Shown: piece after piece, positions 26,834-35,581 of the stretch | Position numbering within the stretch: position 1 is the first letter of the stretch | Layout of the letters: each line of letters starts with the position of its first letter | Origin: Streptomyces sp. CB02009 | GTDB lineage: Bacteria > Actinomycetota > Actinomycetes > Streptomycetales > Streptomycetaceae | Length of the DNA: 64,000 nt | Direction: 5' to 3' | Assembly: GCF_001905825.1 (NCBI RefSeq) | Contig: NZ_LIVV01000006.1 | Coordinates: 618,754-682,753 of the forward strand | Position numbers and translations under genes: made by a program | Notes under the pieces: generated by a model | Databases searched by the model: none | Told to the model about the DNA's origin: nothing | What the model saw: only the letters and a program-made list of their open reading frames with translations

Positions 26834-29800
26834 ATGGGACGCGGGGACCTGGCGACGCTGGTGCGGATCTGCGATCTGGCGGGCCGGCCACGCGGCACCG
26901 GATTCCTCGCCGACCACCACGGAACGGTCGTCACCAGTCACGAAGCCGTCGACGGGCTCAGCCGTGTCGTCCTGCACGCCCCCGGCGACCGGACCTGGCT
27001 CGCCGAGGCCGAGGCCGTCACCCCGGTGCCGGAGAGCGGCCTCGCCCTCGTACGGACCGAAGGCCTCGGCGTCCGGCCGCTGCCGCTCGCGACCCGCACC
27101 GGCATCGAACCCGGCACCTACGTACGGATCGCCGCCCACGGCTGGCGCGAGGCGCGCGTGCTCGGCCCCGCCGCCGTCACGTACACCGCCACGGACCGCC
27201 TCCACGCACTCGCCGACGCCCTCGAACTCGCCATCGGCACCGAGGGCGCCGAGGCCCTCCGCCTCGGCGGACAGGCCGCCGGCGGCCCCGTCCTCGACAC
27301 CGCCACCGGTACCGTCCTCGCCGTCCTCGGCACCGCCCTGCGCGGCGACCGCCCGGCCGCCGGATACGCGGTACGGCTCCGCCCCGGAGGCCCCCTCACC
27401 GCGCTCCTCCGGCGCAACGCGGCCACCGTCCCCGCCTACGGCCCCGATCTCAACCTCGCCGGAATCCTGGAACTCACCGCCACCTCCACCGGCCCCGTCC
27501 GGGACCCCGGCCCCTGGCCCGAACCCGTCGAACGCCCGGAGTGCGTCCGCGAGTTCACCCGCTTCACCGCGGGCGACCCGCCGGTCCTCGCCCTCGTCGG
27601 CGCCCCCGGCAGCGGCCGCACCACCGCCCTCGCCGCCCTCTGCGCCCGCCGCGCCCGGGGCGTCGCACCCGCCCCCACCGTCCGGCTGCGCGGGGCCGAC
27701 CTGCGCGCCGGGGACCGCTCGCTCGCCGAGGCCGTCGGCCGGGCACTCCGGCAGGCCGGCCGGATCGTCGCCGCCTCAGGGGCGCTCGGCGACACCACCA
27801 CGGCCACCCCCGAACGGGCCGCCGCCCTCTCCCACGAGGCGGGCCGCCCGCTCCTCGTCGTCCTCGACGGCCCCGAGGAGATGCCCCCGCACCTCGCCCA
27901 CCGGCTCGCCGACTGGACGGCCGCCACCGAGGACTGGCTCCGCGCCCACCACGTCCGCCTGGTCACCGCCTGCCGCCCCGAGCACTGGGAACGCGCGGGC
28001 GCCCTCTACCGGCCGGACGCGCTGCACCGGCCGACGACGGGGCCCCGGGACGGAGCGCCCGGCGGACTGCCGGCCGCCCTCGTCCTCGGGCCGTACTCCG
28101 CGGCCGAGGCGCAGGCCGTACGCGAGGGGTACGGGCTCGTGGAGACGGACCTGGCCGAGGCCGACGCCCGCCACCCGCTGGCCCTGCGGCTGCTCGCCGA
28201 GGTGCGGGCCGCGCTGCCGGCGGACGTCCCCGGGCGGCCGGGGCGCGAGGAGATCTTCACCGCGTACCTCGACCTGATGTGCCTGCGGATCGCCGTCCGG
28301 GTCGCCGCGGGCTCCCGGCCCCTGCCCTCGGGAAGCGCCGTACGCCGCCTCGCCGCCCGCGTCACCGGCCAGGTCCACGAGGCGGCCCGCCGCTGCCTCG
28401 GCCCCGGGCACGGCGTCCTGGACCGGGCCTCCTTCGAGGAGCTCTTCCCCTGGCGGGAGGGCTGGGCCTCGGCGGTCCTGACCGAAGGGCTGCTCGTCCC
28501 GGCGGGCTCCGGCTACCGCTTCGCCCACGAGGAGCTGGCGGACTGGGTGCAGGCGGCCCACCTGGACCTGGACGGCGCCCTGGGGGCGCTGCTCTCCCCG
28601 GGGCCCGGCTCCCTCGCAGGCCCCGGGGCCGCGGCCGGTCCCGCCGCCCTCGCCGACCCCCTCGAGCCGCCCGCCGTCCCCCGGCAGCGGACTCCCGGCG
28701 AGGCGCCCCCGCCGGTCCCGCGCCACCGCATCGGCCCCGTCCTCCAGGCGCTCCTGCTGCTCCACCGGGAGCGGGGCCCTAGTGGTCTGGCCCCCCGGCT
28801 CGCCGTGCTCGCCGAGGCCCTCGGGCGGTACGCCGACGAGGCGGACGGAGCCTCCGGGGACGGCCCCTGGTGGGCCGCCCGGCTGTTCGGCGAGAGCGTG
28901 CGGAGGCTGCCGGACCCCCGTCCGTACCTCCCCGTCCTGCGGCTGCTCGCCGACCGGATCGGGGCGGGCACCGGCCGGATCGGGGCCCCCGGCGGGCGGC
29001 ACGCGGTGTTCGCCGCGTTCGGGCCCGGCTTCTGGCTGGGGCTGCCGCTCGGGGAGGACGAGCGGATCGACCTGCTGAGGCGGCTCGTCCCCGCCGACCC
29101 GCCGCCGGCCGACCCGCCCTCAGCCGACCCGCCGCCCGCCGGCCCGCCCTCCGGCGAGGACCGCGGCCACGACCCGGGCGAGGACCTGGGGGAGTACCCG
29201 GGCGACGGTCCCGGCGGCGGGCGGGCCCTCGCGGCCGTCGCCGCCCTGCTCGCCGCGGACCCCCGCGGCGTGCAGCCGCTGCTCTGCCGCTGGTTCGGCG
29301 ACGACCGCGCACTCCCCGCCGCCGGCGGCGCGACCGTCGCCACCGCCGCCCAGGCCCTGCTGCACACCCATCGGGCGCTCGCCGTCGACGACCTGTGCGA
29401 GGCGCTCGTCGCCACCGCCCACCCGCTCGCCGACGGCCTGCTCGCCGCCCTCGCCGCGGACGAGCCCTCCGCCGTCTGCCGGGCCGTCGACCGCTGGGCC
29501 CACGACGACGGGCGGCCGGAGCGGCGCGTCGCGGCCGCCACGTACGGGCAGCTGGTCGCCGGTCACGCCACCCGCCCCGCCGACCGCGAGCTCCTCCGCT
29601 TCGCCGCTCTGGCCCTGCTCGCGCGGCCCGGCGACCAGCCCCTCCACGGCGCAGCCCTCGGCCTGCTCATCCGTGACCCGCACACCCGGGACCGCCATCT
29701 GCCCCGCGCCCTCGCCGAGCCCCGGGTGCCCGCGAGCGCCCTCGTCGCAGCCCTCGCCGCCGACCCGGGGCCGGTCCTCGCCGCCTTCGGGGCCCGGCTC

Positions 29801-30472
29801 GACGGCGCGGGCGAGGCCCCCGCCGCCGCCCTGCGGGCCCTCGCCGACGTCGACACGCCCGCGCTCGCCCGCCGGGTGGCCGGCCTCGTGCGCGGCTACG
29901 CCGCCCGCCACCCCGAGGGCGCCGGGCACGTGGCCGACTTCGTCGACCGGCGCTTCGAGTACGGCCCGGCCGCCCGAGCCGTCCTCCACCCCCTGGTCTC
30001 CTGTCTGATCAGGGGCCGTCCCGCGCGGGTGCGCAGCGCCCTCGCCCCCGTCCTCGCCGCGCCCGGCACCGGCGCCTCCCGGCATCTGCGGGCCGAACTC
30101 CTCGACGTACTCCTGGAGCACGAGCGGTACGAGGCGGAGACGGGGGAGTTCACCGTCCTGGCCGCCCTCCTGGAGGCCGCCGCGGCGGGCTCGGAGCGGC
30201 GCAGCGAGCCGCGTACCCGTGCGCTCACCCTCCGGGTCGGCGCCCTGTGGGTGCGTACCCCCGAGGGCGCGAGACTGCTCGACCCGGCCCTCGCGGGACA
30301 CCTCGGCGCGTGGCCCGCGTTCGCCACGCTGCTCGCCCACTGGGTGGTCGGCGACCCCGCCGCATGGGCGCCGCTGCTCGGTCCCGAGACCCTCCGGGCG
30401 CTGCGGAGCCACGGCACTTCCATGCCGATGCGGACCGAGGGCCGCGGGCATGGCAGTCTTAGACCTGCGTAA
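26834..30472 (+). CDS. Large fusion: inactive trypsin-like domain plus STAND-type NTPase and helical repeats
   Basis: A 1212-residue protein. Residues about 8-195 look like a trypsin-like protease (GTGFLADHHGTVVTSHEAV has the catalytic-His position), but the Asp position is Gly (ESGLALVRTEG) and the Ser position is Ala (GGQAAGGPVLD), so it should be inactive. An NTPase domain follows, with Walker A GAPGSGRTT at about 256-264, Walker B LLVVLDGPEE at about 340-349, and a likely sensor strand VRLVTACRPE. A winged-helix-like segment (FEELFPWREGWASAVLTEGLLVP...FAHEELADWVQAAHL) and about 600 residues of Ala/Leu-rich helical repeats complete it. This layout matches STAND signalling ATPases. It sits between truB and ribF with its own leaderless promoter. 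Partner and trigger are unknown. Confidence 0.7.
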   Translation: MGRGDLATLVRICDLAGRPRGTGFLADHHGTVVTSHEAVDGLSRVVLHAPGDRTWLAEAEAVTPVPESGLALVRTEGLGVRPLPLATRTGIEPGTYVRIAAHGWREARVLGPAAVTYTATDRLHALADALELAIGTEGAEALRLGGQAAGGPVLDTATGTVLAVLGTALRGDRPAAGYAVRLRPGGPLTALLRRNAATVPAYGPDLNLAGILELTATSTGPVRDPGPWPEPVERPECVREFTRFTAGDPPVLALVGAPGSGRTTALAALCARRARGVAPAPTVRLRGADLRAGDRSLAEAVGRALRQAGRIVAASGALGDTTTATPERAAALSHEAGRPLLVVLDGPEEMPPHLAHRLADWTAATEDWLRAHHVRLVTACRPEHWERAGALYRPDALHRPTTGPRDGAPGGLPAALVLGPYSAAEAQAVREGYGLVETDLAEADARHPLALRLLAEVRAALPADVPGRPGREEIFTAYLDLMCLRIAVRVAAGSRPLPSGSAVRRLAARVTGQVHEAARRCLGPGHGVLDRASFEELFPWREGWASAVLTEGLLVPAGSGYRFAHEELADWVQAAHLDLDGALGALLSPGPGSLAGPGAAAGPAALADPLEPPAVPRQRTPGEAPPPVPRHRIGPVLQALLLLHRERGPSGLAPRLAVLAEALGRYADEADGASGDGPWWAARLFGESVRRLPDPRPYLPVLRLLADRIGAGTGRIGAPGGRHAVFAAFGPGFWLGLPLGEDERIDLLRRLVPADPPPADPPSADPPPAGPPSGEDRGHDPGEDLGEYPGDGPGGGRALAAVAALLAADPRGVQPLLCRWFGDDRALPAAGGATVATAAQALLHTHRALAVDDLCEALVATAHPLADGLLAALAADEPSAVCRAVDRWAHDDGRPERRVAAATYGQLVAGHATRPADRELLRFAALALLARPGDQPLHGAALGLLIRDPHTRDRHLPRALAEPRVPASALVAALAADPGPVLAAFGARLDGAGEAPAAALRALADVDTPALARRVAGLVRGYAARHPEGAGHVADFVDRRFEYGPAARAVLHPLVSCLIRGRPARVRSALAPVLAAPGTGASRHLRAELLDVLLEHERYEAETGEFTVLAALLEAAAAGSERRSEPRTRALTLRVGALWVRTPEGARLLDPALAGHLGAWPAFATLLAHWVVGDPAAWAPLLGPETLRALRSHGTSMPMRTEGRGHGSLRPA

Positions 30473-30503
30473 TCGGCGAACAGGCGGACGAGGAGCGGTC
30501 ACA

Positions 30504-31472
30504 GTGCAGCGCTGGCGTGGCTTGGAGGACATCCCCCAGGACTGGGGGCGCAGCGTCGTCACCATCGGCTCCTACGACGGTGTGCACCGCGGGCACCAGC
30601 TGATCATCGGGCGGGCCGTCGAGCGCGCCCGGGAACTCGGCGTCCCCTCCGTGGTCGTCACCTTCGACCCGCACCCCTCCGAGGTCGTGCGGCCCGGCAG
30701 CCACCCGCCGCTGCTCGCCCCGCACCACCGGCGCGCCGAGCTGATGGCCGGCCTCGGTGTGGACGCGGTGCTCGTCCTGCCGTTCACCGCCGAGTTCTCC
30801 CAGCTGTCCCCGGCCGACTTCATCGTCAAGGTGCTCGTCGACAAGCTGCACGCGCGGGCCGTCATCGAGGGCCCCAACTTCCGCTTCGGACACCGGGCCG
30901 CCGGAAACGTCGCCTTCCTGTCCGAGCTCGGCGCCACCTACGACTACGAGGTCGAGGTCATCGACCTGTACGTGAGCGGCACGGCGGGCGGCGGCGACCC
31001 CTTCTCCTCCACCCTCACCCGCCGGCTCGTCGCCGAGGGCGACATGGCCGGGGCCGGCGAGATCCTCGGCCGCCCGCACCGCGTCGAGGGCATCGTGGTC
31101 CGCGGCGCGCAGCGCGGCCGCGAACTGGGCTTCCCGACGGCCAACGTCGAGACCCTCCCGCACACCGCCATCCCGGCCGACGGCGTCTACGCCGGCTGGC
31201 TGACGGCCGACGGGGAGCGGATGCCGGCGGCCATCTCGGTCGGTACGAACCCGCAGTTCGACGGCACGGAGCGGACGGTGGAGGCCTACGCCATCGACCG
31301 CGAGGGCCTTGACCTGTACGGGCTGCACGTGGCCGTGGACTTCCTCGCGTACGTCCGCGGGATGCTGAAGTTCGACACGCTGGACGACCTGCTCGAAGCG
31401 ATGGCCGGCGACGTGAAGCGCTGCCGGGAGCTGACCGAGGTGTACGACCTGGAGCACCCCCAGGCCGGCTAG
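30504..31472 (+). CDS. ribF: Bifunctional riboflavin kinase/FAD synthetase
   Basis: A 322-residue enzyme making FMN and FAD. The N-terminal nucleotidyltransferase half shows VVTIGSYDGVHRGHQLIIGRAVERA and VTFDPHPSEVV, with NFRFGHRAAGN later. The C-terminal flavokinase half shows GRPHRVEGIVVRGAQRGRELGFPTANV and AISVGTNPQFDGTERTVEAY. GTG at 30504 is supported by AGGAG eight bases before it; upstream in-frame codons fall inside the preceding gene's end. Confidence 0.95.
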   Translation: MQRWRGLEDIPQDWGRSVVTIGSYDGVHRGHQLIIGRAVERARELGVPSVVVTFDPHPSEVVRPGSHPPLLAPHHRRAELMAGLGVDAVLVLPFTAEFSQLSPADFIVKVLVDKLHARAVIEGPNFRFGHRAAGNVAFLSELGATYDYEVEVIDLYVSGTAGGGDPFSSTLTRRLVAEGDMAGAGEILGRPHRVEGIVVRGAQRGRELGFPTANVETLPHTAIPADGVYAGWLTADGERMPAAISVGTNPQFDGTERTVEAYAIDREGLDLYGLHVAVDFLAYVRGMLKFDTLDDLLEAMAGDVKRCRELTEVYDLEHPQAG

Positions 31473-31556
31473 TCCGCCGCCGTACGACCAGGAGCACCGC
31501 CAGGCGGCCGACCCGCCGCCGTACGCCCAGCCCGGTCCCGATCCGGTCCCGACCGG

Positions 31557-31595
31557 CCGCGAGGCGGGAGGCCCGCACCGCCTCCCGCCTCGCGG
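31557..31595. terminator. Bidirectional terminator between ribF and the ABC operon
   Basis: Perfect 15-bp stem (31557-31571 and 31581-31595) in the convergent gap. Confidence 0.8.
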
Positions 31596-31627
31596 GCCCG
31601 TCGCCCCCGGCGCCTCGGACCACCGCC

Positions 31628-32638
31628 TCAGACCACCGCCTCCCGCGCCACCCAGTGGCAGGCCACCTCCTGCTCCCCGCCGCCGCCCAGGACCGGCAGG
31701 CTCTCGCCCCGGCAGCGGTCCGCGACCGCCGCCGCCTCGCCCGAGGCCAGGATCTGGCAGCGGGCGTGGAAGCGGCAGCCGGACGGGACGCGGGACGGGT
31801 CCGGCGGTTCGCCGGTCAGCACCACCGGAGCGTCCCCGGACTCCGGGAGCACCGACAACAGCGCCTGGGTGTAAGGATGCCGAGGCCGGGTCAGGACGGA
31901 CTCCACCGTGCCGGTCTCCACGACCCGGCCCAGGTACATCACCGCGACCCGGTCCGCGATGTTCCACGCGAGACCCAGGTCGTGCGTCACCACCAGGGCG
32001 GAGAGCCCGAGTTCGTCCCGCAGGCGGAGCAGCAGCGCCAGGATCTCGCCCCGTACGGAGGCGTCCAGCGAGGCCACCGGCTCGTCGGCGACGATGAGTT
32101 CGGGTTCCAGGACCAGGGCGCCCGCGATGACGACGCGCTGCCGCTGTCCGCCGGACAGCTCGTGCGGGTAGCGCAGGAAGAAGCGCTCCGGCGGGCGCAG
32201 CCCGGCCCGCGCGAGGGCCCCGGCGACCGCCTCCCGCTCGTCGCCCGCGTAGCCGTGGATCCGCAGCCCCTCCGCCACCGCGTCGTACACCGTGTGCCGG
32301 GGGTTCAGCGAGCCGCTCGGGTCCTGGAGGACCAGCTGGGCCCGCTTCCGGTACGCCTTGAGGGCGGCGGCGCCGTACCCGAGCGGCTTCCCGTCGAAGG
32401 AGACCGTCCCCGACGTGGGCCGGACCAGGCCGAGGAGCGAGCGGGCCAGGGTCGTCTTGCCGCAGCCCGACTCCCCGACGAGGGCCACGATCTCGCCCGC
32501 GCCGATGTCCAGGTCCACCCCGTCGACCGCCCGTGCGGGCGGCGCGCCCCGCCGCCCGGGGAAGGTGACGTGCAGCCCGCGCGCCGACAGCAGTGCCGCC
32601 GCCTTCGCCTCCGTCCGCACGGCCGTCTCCGTACTCAT
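31628..32638 (-). CDS. Peptide ABC transporter ATP-binding protein (OppF/DppF-type)
   Basis: A 336-residue ATPase. Walker A is GESGCGKTT, the Q-loop region VLQDPSGSLNPRHTV, the signature LSGGQRQRV, Walker B LIVADEPVASLD, and the switch histidine lies in VVTHDLG. A C-terminal oligopeptide-transporter extension (HPYTQALLSVLP...GCRFHARCQ) follows. It is the last gene of the five-gene importer operon, and its start overlaps the stop of the preceding ATPase gene by ATGA. It energises import together with that ATPase. Confidence 0.93.
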   Translation of the reverse strand: MSTETAVRTEAKAAALLSARGLHVTFPGRRGAPPARAVDGVDLDIGAGEIVALVGESGCGKTTLARSLLGLVRPTSGTVSFDGKPLGYGAAALKAYRKRAQLVLQDPSGSLNPRHTVYDAVAEGLRIHGYAGDEREAVAGALARAGLRPPERFFLRYPHELSGGQRQRVVIAGALVLEPELIVADEPVASLDASVRGEILALLLRLRDELGLSALVVTHDLGLAWNIADRVAVMYLGRVVETGTVESVLTRPRHPYTQALLSVLPESGDAPVVLTGEPPDPSRVPSGCRFHARCQILASGEAAAVADRCRGESLPVLGGGGEQEVACHWVAREAVV

Positions 32639-33609
32639 GACGCGCTCCCCACATGGACGCAGGCGGCCCGGTGGTCCGTGCCCGCCTCCCGTAGCTCCAG
32701 ATCGAGTTCTCCGCAGGCGTCCACCGCCACCGGACAGCGCGGGTGGAAGGTGCAGCCGCCCGGCAGGTCCGCCGGGTCCGGCGGGTCGCCCGGCAGGCCG
32801 CGCGGCGCCCGCCGGGACGCGAGGTCCCCGACGCGCGGGAACGCCGACGACAGCGCCCGGCCGTAGGGGTGCCGAGCGGCCTCGTACACGGCCCTGGCCG
32901 GGCCCTCCTCGACGACCCGGCCCGCGTACATCACGGCCAGCCGGTCGCAGGTGTCGGCGAGGACCGCGAGGTCGTGGCTGATCATCAGGAGGCTGATGGA
33001 CTGCTCGGCCACGAGACGCTCGATCAGCCGCAGGATCTGCGCCTGGATCATCACGTCGAGCGCGGTCGTCGGCTCGTCCGCGACGATCAGCCGCGGATCG
33101 CAGGCCAGCGCCATCGCGATCATCACGCGCTGCCGCTGCCCGCCGGACAGCTCGTGCGGGTAGGCGGCCGCGCGCGCGGCGGGCAGACCGACGTGTTCGA
33201 GCAGCTCGCCGGCCTTTCTGCGGGCCGCCGCCGGGGTCGCCCGGCCGTGTACGAGCAGCGGTTCGGCGATCTGGTCCCCGATCCGGTGCACGGCGTTGAG
33301 CGAGTGCATCGCGCCCTGGAAGACGATCGACGCCCCCGCCCACCGCACGGCCCGGAGCCGGCCCCACTTCATGGCGAGGACGTCGTCGCCGTCGAGCAGG
33401 ATCCGCCCCTCGATCCGCGCCGACGCGGGGAGCAGGCGCAGCAGCGCCAGGGCGAGCGTGGACTTGCCGCAGCCGGACTCGCCGGCCACGCCGAGTTTGC
33501 GGCCCGGCTCCAGGGTCAGGTCGACCCCGCGCACGGCGGGCACGGCGGCCGCGCCCGACCCGTAGGTCACCCTGAGGTCCCGTACCTCCAGGAGGCTCTG
33601 CGTGGTCAT
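32635..33609 (-). CDS. Peptide ABC transporter ATP-binding protein (OppD/DppD-type)
   Basis: A 324-residue ATPase with Walker A GESGCGKST, Q-loop IVFQGAMHSLNAVHRI, signature LSGGQRQRV, Walker B LIVADEPTTALD and switch MISHDLA. The oligopeptide-transporter C-terminus (GCTFHPRCPVAVDAC) is present. It overlaps both neighbours by four bases, showing tight translational coupling. OppD and OppF proteins work as a heterodimer. Confidence 0.93.
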   Translation of the reverse strand: MTTQSLLEVRDLRVTYGSGAAAVPAVRGVDLTLEPGRKLGVAGESGCGKSTLALALLRLLPASARIEGRILLDGDDVLAMKWGRLRAVRWAGASIVFQGAMHSLNAVHRIGDQIAEPLLVHGRATPAAARRKAGELLEHVGLPAARAAAYPHELSGGQRQRVMIAMALACDPRLIVADEPTTALDVMIQAQILRLIERLVAEQSISLLMISHDLAVLADTCDRLAVMYAGRVVEEGPARAVYEAARHPYGRALSSAFPRVGDLASRRAPRGLPGDPPDPADLPGGCTFHPRCPVAVDACGELDLELREAGTDHRAACVHVGSAS

Positions 33610-34520
33610 CGACTCACCCCCAGCTTCGGATTGAGCACCGACTCGACGGCCCGGCCACACAGGGTGAACGCCAGCGCGACCAGGGCGATGGCGATGCCGG
33701 GCGGGGCCAGGTACCACCAGTGACCGGAGGAGACCGCGCCGGCCTCGCGGGCGTCCTGGAGCATGCCGCCCCAGGAGACGACCGTCGGGTCGCCGAGCCC
33801 GAGGAAGGCGAGGGTCGCCTCGGTGAGGATGGCGGTCGAGATGCCGAGCGTGGTCTGCGCGAGCACCAGCGGCATCACGTTCGGCAGGACGTGCCTGGTC
33901 ATGACGTGCCCGTGGCCGCCGCCGAGCGCGGTCGCCCGTTCGATGTACGGGCGGGACTCGACGGCGATCGTCTGGGCCCGCACCAGGCGGGCCGTGGTCG
34001 GCCAGGAGGTCACGCCGATGGCGATGACGACCGTCCACATCGACCGGGACATGACGGTGGCGAGCACGATCGCGAGGACCAGGGTCGGCATCACCAGGAA
34101 CCAGTCGGTGATCCGCATGACGACGGTCGAGAACCAGCCGCCGTAGTGCCCGGCGATGATCCCCACGAGGGTGCCGATGGCGACCGAGAGGGCCGCCGCG
34201 AGGAGTCCGACGAGCAGCGAGATCCGCGCGCCCCAGATCAGCAGGCCCAGCAGCGAGCGGCCGAACTGGTCGGTGCCCAGCGGGAACTCGGCGCTCGGCG
34301 GCTCCAGGGCGGTGCCCGGGGCCTGCGTCACGGACTGCACGTCGGCGCCCACGGTCCACGGGGCGGTCAGCGCGAGCAGCGCGATGAGGGCGAGCCCGGC
34401 GAGGCCGAGGAGCCCGGCGCGGTGGGTGCGGTACGCCTTCCAGAAGCGGGACACCGAGCTGCGGCGGCGTTCCCACCGCAGGGAGGTCGCCGACGGCAGC
34501 GTCGGCTCGGTCGAGGTCAT
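33606..34520 (-). CDS. Peptide ABC transporter permease (DppC-type)
   Basis: A 304-residue membrane protein with about six hydrophobic segments and the ATPase-contact loop ERATALGGGHGHVMTRHVLPN (the EAA-like loop). It contains LGTDQFGRSLLGLLIWGARISL, typical of DppC/OppC permeases. The start overlaps the stop of the first permease gene. Confidence 0.92.
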   Translation of the reverse strand: MTSTEPTLPSATSLRWERRRSSVSRFWKAYRTHRAGLLGLAGLALIALLALTAPWTVGADVQSVTQAPGTALEPPSAEFPLGTDQFGRSLLGLLIWGARISLLVGLLAAALSVAIGTLVGIIAGHYGGWFSTVVMRITDWFLVMPTLVLAIVLATVMSRSMWTVVIAIGVTSWPTTARLVRAQTIAVESRPYIERATALGGGHGHVMTRHVLPNVMPLVLAQTTLGISTAILTEATLAFLGLGDPTVVSWGGMLQDAREAGAVSSGHWWYLAPPGIAIALVALAFTLCGRAVESVLNPKLGVSR

Positions 34521-35578
34521 CGGCCCACCCTGGGGTCGAGCAGCGGATACAGCAGGTCGGCGATCAGGTTCATCAGGATCATCGCTCCGGCGAAGACCAC
34601 GAAGAGGCCCTGGACGAGGGGCAGATCGGGCACGCTGAGGGCCTGGTAGAACAGCCCGCCGAGTCCCGGCCAGGAGAACACCGTCTCCACCAGGATCGAG
34701 CCGGCCGCCACATGGCCCAGATTGATGAAGATCATCGTCACGGTGGGCAGGAGCGCGTTCGGCACGGCGTGCCGGCGCCGCACGTCGTCGTCGCGGAGCC
34801 CCTTCGCCCGTGCCGTCGTCAGGTAGTCGCCGCCCATCTCGTCGAGGAGCGAGGAGCGCATCACGAGCAGGGTCTGCGCGTACCCGACGGCCACGAGCGT
34901 GACGACCGGCAGGACGAGGTGGTGGGCGACGTCGAGCACGTACGCGAAGCCGGTCTCGCCCGTGCCCGACTCCATGCCGCCGGTCGGGAAGAGCCCCGGG
35001 ACCGGGCCGATGCCGACCGAGAACACGATGATGAGCAGCAGCCCGAGCCAGAAGGAGGGCACCGACCACAGGGTGAGCGCGATCCCGGTGTTCAGCTTGT
35101 CGCCGAGCCCGCCGTGGCGCCAGGCCGAGCGGGTGCCGAGCCAGAGCCCGAGCGCCGAGTAGACGACCACGGCGACGCCGGTGAGCAGCAGCGTCGCGGG
35201 CAGCTTCTCCGCGATCAGGTCGCCGACCGGGGCGCGGAACTGGAACGAGGTGCCGAGGTCGCCGGTCAGGGCCTTGGCGCAGTAGTCGGTGAACTGCTGC
35301 CACAGTGGCAGATCGAGTCCGAACTGACGTCGCAGCGTGGCCAGTTGCTCGGCGGAGGTGGGCACGCCGTGGGTCATCGCCTTCACCGGGTCGCCGGGGA
35401 TGATCCGGAACAGGAAGAAGCTGGTGACGAGGACGGCGAAGAGGGAGACGAGCGCGCCGCCCAGCTTGCCCGCCGCGTGGCGGAGATAGCCGAGGGAGGA
35501 ACCGGTGCGGTGTGCGCCGTCCGTGGTGCGGGCCTCTTCGGCCCGCACCACGTCGGCGGGGGTGCTCGCGGTCGTCAC
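34517..35578 (-). CDS. Peptide ABC transporter permease (DppB-type)
   Basis: A 353-residue permease. The first membrane segment is followed by FFLFRIIPGDPVKAMTHGVPTSAEQLATLRRQFGLDLPLWQQFTDY, a DppB/OppB hallmark, and the EAA-like loop reads YLTTARAKGLRDDDVRRRHAVPNALLP. The N-terminus carries an extra hydrophilic stretch of about 30 residues. It starts three bases after the binding-protein stop. Confidence 0.92.
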   Translation of the reverse strand: MTTASTPADVVRAEEARTTDGAHRTGSSLGYLRHAAGKLGGALVSLFAVLVTSFFLFRIIPGDPVKAMTHGVPTSAEQLATLRRQFGLDLPLWQQFTDYCAKALTGDLGTSFQFRAPVGDLIAEKLPATLLLTGVAVVVYSALGLWLGTRSAWRHGGLGDKLNTGIALTLWSVPSFWLGLLLIIVFSVGIGPVPGLFPTGGMESGTGETGFAYVLDVAHHLVLPVVTLVAVGYAQTLLVMRSSLLDEMGGDYLTTARAKGLRDDDVRRRHAVPNALLPTVTMIFINLGHVAAGSILVETVFSWPGLGGLFYQALSVPDLPLVQGLFVVFAGAMILMNLIADLLYPLLDPRVGR

Positions 35579-35581
35579 GGA

